In this document: in pieces, positions 52,901 through 56,327 of the stretch
Position numbering within the stretch: position 1 is the first letter of the stretch
How the letters are laid out: each line of letters begins with the position of its first letter
Position numbers and translations under genes: made by a program
Assembly: GCA_902780695.1 (NCBI GenBank)
Contig: CACZGM010000005.1
Location: 1 to 56,327, forward strand
Source: an uncultured Ruminococcus sp.
GTDB taxonomy: Bacteria; Bacillota; Clostridia; Oscillospirales; Ruminococcaceae
Length of the DNA: 56,327 nucleotides
Direction: 5' to 3'
The notes under the pieces: generated by a model
Databases searched by the model: none
Told to the model about the DNA's origin: nothing
The model's input: only the letters and a program-made list of their open reading frames with translations

Positions 52901-54070
52901 TTACGACCAAATATCCATTATAGGCGTATTTGTCGTTTGTTCCGATAAGTAGCTTGCATTTGTTTCGATGATCTCACGAAGAGCTTTGAGAAATTCACCG
53001 ACTTCTTCCTCTGTTGTAAGGTGGCTCAGGCTCACACGGAACGAACTCAGCGCGTTTTTCCTGTCGCGGGAGACTGCAAATACAGCTCGTGACGGTGTAT
53101 TCGGCACTGAGCAGGCTGACTTAACGGAAATGCGGATCCCGCGTTTATCCATAAGCTCCTGCATTAGTTCACCCTTGATACTGCTCACCGAAATATTGAG
53201 AATATGCGGCACAGCGTCAGCCGGGCTGTTGATGCGGACTTGCGGCATTTTTGCAAGCTCGGCGCGCAACCCGCTGTTCAGCTTTTCCACATAGTTCCTG
53301 CGCCGGTCAAACTCATTCAGCGTGATCTCAAGCGCAGTTCCGCAAGCCGCAATTGCAGCTGTATCGGGAGTTCCGCTGCGGTATATGGTGGTGCTTGCAC
53401 CGCCGTGAATGAGCGGTTCGAGAACAACGCCCGCACGCTTGTACAGCACCCCGCATCCCTTCAAGCCATTGAACTTGTGTGGCGCAAAGCTGACGGTATC
53501 GGCTCCCGCGAACGAAAACGGTATCTTTCCTATCGCCTGTGTCGCGTCGATGTGCAGCTTGCAGTTCGGATATCCTTTCATAATTTCCGCTATTTCGGTT
53601 ATCGGCTGTACCGTGCCGAGTTCGCTGTCAACGGCACACACTGCACACAATATTGTGTCGGGACGCAGCAAGCTCCGTAGGTTATCGAGATCAATCTTAC
53701 CATCGGGAAGAATGTTCACGAGGTCGATCTCGTAACCCTGTTCCTGTAAAAATGTGAGCGCACCGCTGACCGAAGAATGTTCGAGAAACGTAGAAATAAT
53801 GTGCTTTCCCTTGCGGCGGTTCGTGAACGCGAGCCCTTTTACTGCGAAGTTATTCGCTTCGCTCGCACCGCTTGTGAAGATAAGCTCGTCCGGCTGCACA
53901 CCGAGCATTCCGGCAATATCGGATATTGTATTGTCGATAACAGCTTTCGCGGCTTTTCCGTCGGAATGGGCGGAGTTTGGATTCGCAAAATGCCGCCCTA
54001 AAATCTCTGTGTATGTTTGAAAAACACGCTCATCCGGTGGCGTGTCCGCAGTATAGTCGAGGTATATCAC
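52901..54070 (-). CDS. NifS/IscS-type cysteine desulfurase
   Basis: A 389-residue group I cysteine desulfurase. The PLP lysine is K199 in VSFAPHKFNG, and the catalytic cysteine is C320 in SVKSACSVPNTPSRAVFA, on the longer mobile loop typical of NifS/IscS. The start MIYLDYTADTPPDERV is family-typical. It is separate in class and position from the encapsulated SufS-type enzyme at 45824, so the locus supplies sulfur by two routes. It overlaps the TtcA-like gene by four bases and probably feeds it and BioB. No IscU or SufU scaffold gene lies in the window. Confidence 0.93.
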   Translation of the reverse strand: MIYLDYTADTPPDERVFQTYTEILGRHFANPNSAHSDGKAAKAVIDNTISDIAGMLGVQPDELIFTSGASEANNFAVKGLAFTNRRKGKHIISTFLEHSSVSGALTFLQEQGYEIDLVNILPDGKIDLDNLRSLLRPDTILCAVCAVDSELGTVQPITEIAEIMKGYPNCKLHIDATQAIGKIPFSFAGADTVSFAPHKFNGLKGCGVLYKRAGVVLEPLIHGGASTTIYRSGTPDTAAIAACGTALEITLNEFDRRRNYVEKLNSGLRAELAKMPQVRINSPADAVPHILNISVSSIKGELMQELMDKRGIRISVKSACSVPNTPSRAVFAVSRDRKNALSSFRVSLSHLTTEEEVGEFLKALREIIETNASYLSEQTTNTPIMDIWS

Positions 54071-54930
54071 AGCTCCACCTCCGCCGCGTCAGTGGGCATT
54101 CGGGTATTGTATTCCTCGATAAAGCGGTGATAGTCGCTGCCGAGATGATACGACAGCATCGAGTCGATATCGACATTCTCGACGCTGTGAAAAATGCTCA
54201 TGTCGATATTGGGGTCAATGCGTCTCAACCCTTTGAGCAGGTGCTTGACCTCCTGACGCTTCGAGCCGCCTCCGCCGTTGTCGCACATTGTGCAGTTCTC
54301 CGTAAATCTGCATGCGCACTGGATAAACTGCAGGTCGTTTTTCAGTCTCCAGTCTATGATGTCGTGCTCGCGGACAAGGTACATCGGGCGAATGAGCTGC
54401 ATACCTCCGTAGTTCTCGCTGTGCAGTTTCGGCATCATCGTCTGTACCTGCGAACCGTACAGCATACCCATTACTATCGTTTCTATAACATCGTCGAAGT
54501 GGTGTCCGAGAGCTATTTTATTGCAGCCGAGAGCCTGCGCGTTCTTATAGAGATATCCTCGCCTCATTCTCGCACAGAGATAGCAGGGGTTGTTATCGAC
54601 TTTCGCCACAGCATCGAAAATACCGGTCTCAAACATCTGTATCGGTATCTCAAGCAGCGCCGCGTTCTCGATGATCTTCTGTCTGTTTATTTCGTTGTAG
54701 CCGGGGTTCATAACGAGAAAAAACACCTCAAACGGTATCTCTCCGGATTGCTGCAAATGCTTCATACAAAGCCCCGTAAGCATTGAATCCTTGCCTCCGG
54801 AAATGCACACTGCGATCTTGTCGCCGGGCTGTATCAGCCGATACTTTTCTATTCCTTCCAAAAACTTTTCCCATACCGGTTCTTTAAATTCCGTTATGAC
54901 GGAAAGCTCGTATTTGTTTGTTGTTTCCAT
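54067..54930 (-). CDS. TtcA-like PP-loop tRNA thiolation protein
   Basis: A 287-residue ATP pyrophosphatase of the TtcA/TtuA group. The PP-loop is ISGGKDSML (about 43-51), and the Fe-S-type cysteines are C116 and C119 in NPCYLCARMRRG and C205/C207 with C213/C216 in QCACRFTENCTMC. GHHFDDVIET is also characteristic. TtcA makes 2-thiocytidine in tRNA with sulfur from a cysteine desulfurase, matching the NifS gene directly downstream. The cysteine-rich C-terminus (CACRF...CTMCDNGGGGSK) is longer than in classic TtcA, so the exact target base is open. Confidence 0.88.
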   Translation of the reverse strand: METTNKYELSVITEFKEPVWEKFLEGIEKYRLIQPGDKIAVCISGGKDSMLTGLCMKHLQQSGEIPFEVFFLVMNPGYNEINRQKIIENAALLEIPIQMFETGIFDAVAKVDNNPCYLCARMRRGYLYKNAQALGCNKIALGHHFDDVIETIVMGMLYGSQVQTMMPKLHSENYGGMQLIRPMYLVREHDIIDWRLKNDLQFIQCACRFTENCTMCDNGGGGSKRQEVKHLLKGLRRIDPNIDMSIFHSVENVDIDSMLSYHLGSDYHRFIEEYNTRMPTDAAEVEL

Positions 54931-54934
54931 TCTG

Positions 54935-55735
54935 TCACCTGTAATATTCCGTTCGCCGCAGGTCGGTGTACGGCTTTTCCTTTCGTATTTCCGTCGATCT
55001 GTGCAGGTCGATCTCAGCGTATATTATCTGTTCCCGGTCGTTCGCTTTTGCAGCCACATCGCCGTTTGCACCGACAACTACCGACTGCCCTCCAAACACC
55101 ATTTCTCCTTCGATCCCGACACGGTTGCACATTGCGACAGCAACGCTGTTCCGGAATGCATCGATCCGGACTTCCCATTCGAACATTTCAAGCGGCTCCG
55201 TCTCCGTGTTGGCGGTAGGTATCAGTATCATCTCCGCGCCCATAAGCGCCTCGGTGCGCACGCTTTCCGGGTAGTGCCGGTCGAAGCAAACGACAATTCC
55301 GATCTTTCCGATATCTGTTTCGAACACCCTGAAGCCGTCATTTGAAGGTGTATAGTAGTCCTGTTCGTAAAACTGCGGTGCCTGTGCGATATGCACCATT
55401 TTCTGCGTACCGATAACAGCGCCGTCCCTGCCTATGAGCAGGCTCGCATCATAGTGCTTTTCGTTCTCTTCGAGATAGATGTTCGGGACTGCCATAATGT
55501 TGTTTTCCTTGCAGGCTGCGGAGAACTGGCGGACAATATCGCTGCCGATGTCAACCGCATAGCCGCTTACATCTTGTCCCGGATACTGCGGGAAGAACTC
55601 GGTAAGCTGCACCTCCGGGAACAGTATCAGATCGGCGCCGTTTTTCGCAGCTGTTTTTATCGCAGCGAGGCTTTTCCACAAATTATCGGATATGCAGCCC
55701 TCGTTTTTCATCTGAAACATCGCTATTCTTGCCAT
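54935..55735 (-). CDS. Carbon-nitrogen hydrolase (nitrilase superfamily)
   Basis: A 266-residue amidase with the Glu-Lys-Cys catalytic triad: Glu in LILFPEVQLTEF (about residue 41), Lys in GTQKMVHIA and Cys in GIVVCFDRHYPES (about residue 150). Its size and spacing fit the branch containing N-carbamoylputrescine amidases and omega-amidases. It is first in the operon with TtcA-like, NifS, RidA and BioB, and four bases separate it from the TtcA-like gene. The substrate is not evident; hydrolysis of a sulfur- or amino-acid-derived amide would fit the context. Confidence 0.9.
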   Translation of the reverse strand: MARIAMFQMKNEGCISDNLWKSLAAIKTAAKNGADLILFPEVQLTEFFPQYPGQDVSGYAVDIGSDIVRQFSAACKENNIMAVPNIYLEENEKHYDASLLIGRDGAVIGTQKMVHIAQAPQFYEQDYYTPSNDGFRVFETDIGKIGIVVCFDRHYPESVRTEALMGAEMILIPTANTETEPLEMFEWEVRIDAFRNSVAVAMCNRVGIEGEMVFGGQSVVVGANGDVAAKANDREQIIYAEIDLHRSTEIRKEKPYTDLRRTEYYR

Positions 55736-55752
55736 ATACGCACCTTGGTTTA

Positions 55753-55812
55753 TAACATATTATGCAGATAGAATATATAGTATATAATAACACTTTGAGA
55801 GTCTTTTGTCAA
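55753..55812 (-). promoter_or_regulatory. Promoter of the hydrolase-TtcA-NifS-RidA-BioB operon
   Basis: On the minus strand TTGACA (plus-strand 55807-55812), 17 bases, TATTAT (55784-55789). TAACATAT at 55753-55760 lies downstream, the left half of the operator seen at cysE and the encapsulin gene; the right half is poorly conserved (ATAGTATA). Confidence 0.65.
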
Positions 55813-55936
55813 TAATAATATCTTATAGGCAACAATACCGAATTATCCGATATGAGAATTATGATTAATCTTCACAAATCTATATTATAACTGCGAAGTA
55901 AAGGCGTGCAAAGCTCCAAAAAATGGTCTTCGGTCA

Positions 55937-56005
55937 TTGACAAATCGTGCCTTTCGGATTATAATTTACAGCAATAACTATATATCATATAGAAATAATA
56001 TGATA
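55937..56005 (+). promoter_or_regulatory. Rhodanese promoter with palindromic operator
   Basis: Perfect consensus TTGACA (55937-55942), 17 bases, TATAAT (55960-55965). Downstream lies TATCATAT-N7-ATATGATA (55983-56005) with the core CATATAGAAATAATATG (55986-56002), which matches the encapsulin operator at 16 of 17 positions in the same plus-strand orientation. Confidence 0.85.
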
Positions 56006-56035
56006 TGAGAGAGAACTTAACAGAGGTGAATTAAA

Positions 56036-56327
56036 GTGTCTGAAAAAACAATTACAGCAGCGAAATTCCTTGATCTGAACATCGGAAATGTCACTCTTGT
56101 CGATGTCCGCGAAAAGGACGATGTTCTTGTCCACCCGCTCGGAAACGCGGTGAATATCCCATTTTCGCTGCTTTCAAAGCACATTGACGAAATACCGAAA
56201 GACAAGCCTGTGTATGTGATATGCTCGGTAGGTGATCTCAGCGAGGAGGTCGTGGAGATACTTGCCGACAGAGGTTATGATGCATATAGTATCGAGGGAG
56301 GCTTCAAAGCGTATGAGCAGGCTGTAA
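56036..56327 (+). CDS. Single-domain rhodanese (3' end outside window)
   Basis: A sulfurtransferase that carries sulfur as a cysteine persulfide. The GTG at 56036 follows CAGAGGTGAATTAAA. About 97 codons are present: VTLVDVREKDDVLVHPLGNA is the rhodanese N-terminal half, and the active-site loop is YVICSVGDLSEEV with the catalytic cysteine near residue 66; EGGFKAYEQAV is close to the normal end, so only a few residues, or a second domain, are missing. Its active loop lacks the usual arginine. It is divergent from the hydrolase operon and shares the sulfur-locus operator. Confidence 0.9.
   Translation, partial: MSEKTITAAKFLDLNIGNVTLVDVREKDDVLVHPLGNAVNIPFSLLSKHIDEIPKDKPVYVICSVGDLSEEVVEILADRGYDAYSIEGGFKAYEQAV

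Overview
The window looks like chromosomal DNA of an anaerobic gut-type Clostridium relative, most likely Ruminococcus or another Oscillospiraceae member. The reasons are consensus Firmicute promoters (TTGACA-17-TATAAT), strong AGGAGG ribosome sites, moderate GC, Thr-rich linkers in surface proteins, and mobilizable elements of a kind common in these bacteria. The species assignment is inference.

Layout. (1) 1-10.1 kb: an eroded mobilizable element with a tyrosine integrase cut by the window start, a MobV relaxase, two genes that lost their 5' ends on either side of an Xre-type membrane regulator, a field of GTGACA/TGTCAC repeats, and an AT-rich block of five small regulator, membrane and lipoprotein genes. 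(2) 10.2-13.9 kb: LysR regulator and MATE pump, the tail of a lost mgtE, and a CHAP-domain surface protein. (3) 13.9-28.7 kb: eleven tightly packed minus-strand genes behind a cobalamin riboswitch: two FecBCD/BtuFCD-type ABC importers, a CobN/ChlI/ChlD chelatase, a MetE-core methyltransferase and a small flavodoxin. (4) 28.9-29.6 kb: a SAM methyltransferase. (5) 30-39.1 kb: an integrated mobilizable element with sigma factor, ParM/ParR, candidate oriT, MobC, relaxase, a STAND NTPase interrupted by an in-frame TAG, and a large serine recombinase. (6) 39.3-41.6 kb: a remnant of a second tyrosine-integrase element beside a 23-nt tRNA-3'-end-like site. (7) 42.4-56.3 kb: PanE-like reductase followed by a sulfur and cysteine locus.

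The sulfur locus is the most notable part. It encodes a Family 2A (SrpI-type) encapsulin and, overlapping it, a SufS-type cysteine desulfurase with a long disordered N-terminal extension, the expected cargo. Around them are serine O-acetyltransferase, a cysteine-synthase-like PLP enzyme, a JAMM peptidase and a single polypeptide joining a ThiS/CysO-like sulfur carrier, a MoeB/ThiF E1 and a rhodanese. A second operon carries a carbon-nitrogen hydrolase, a TtcA-like thiolase, a NifS-type desulfurase, RidA and BioB, with a divergent rhodanese at the window end. Several of these transcription units have near-consensus promoters followed by a related palindrome (CATA-N9-TATG, consensus CATATTATTTCTATATG), suggesting one unidentified regulator.

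A working model, which is inference: CysE makes O-acetylserine; the E1 activates the carrier domain; the desulfurases or rhodanese domain supply sulfur; the CysK/CysM-like enzyme transfers it; the JAMM peptidase releases cysteine and perhaps first frees the carrier's Gly-Gly end. The encapsulin would sequester the desulfurase and its sulfur. BioB and the TtcA-like protein would be sulfur consumers.
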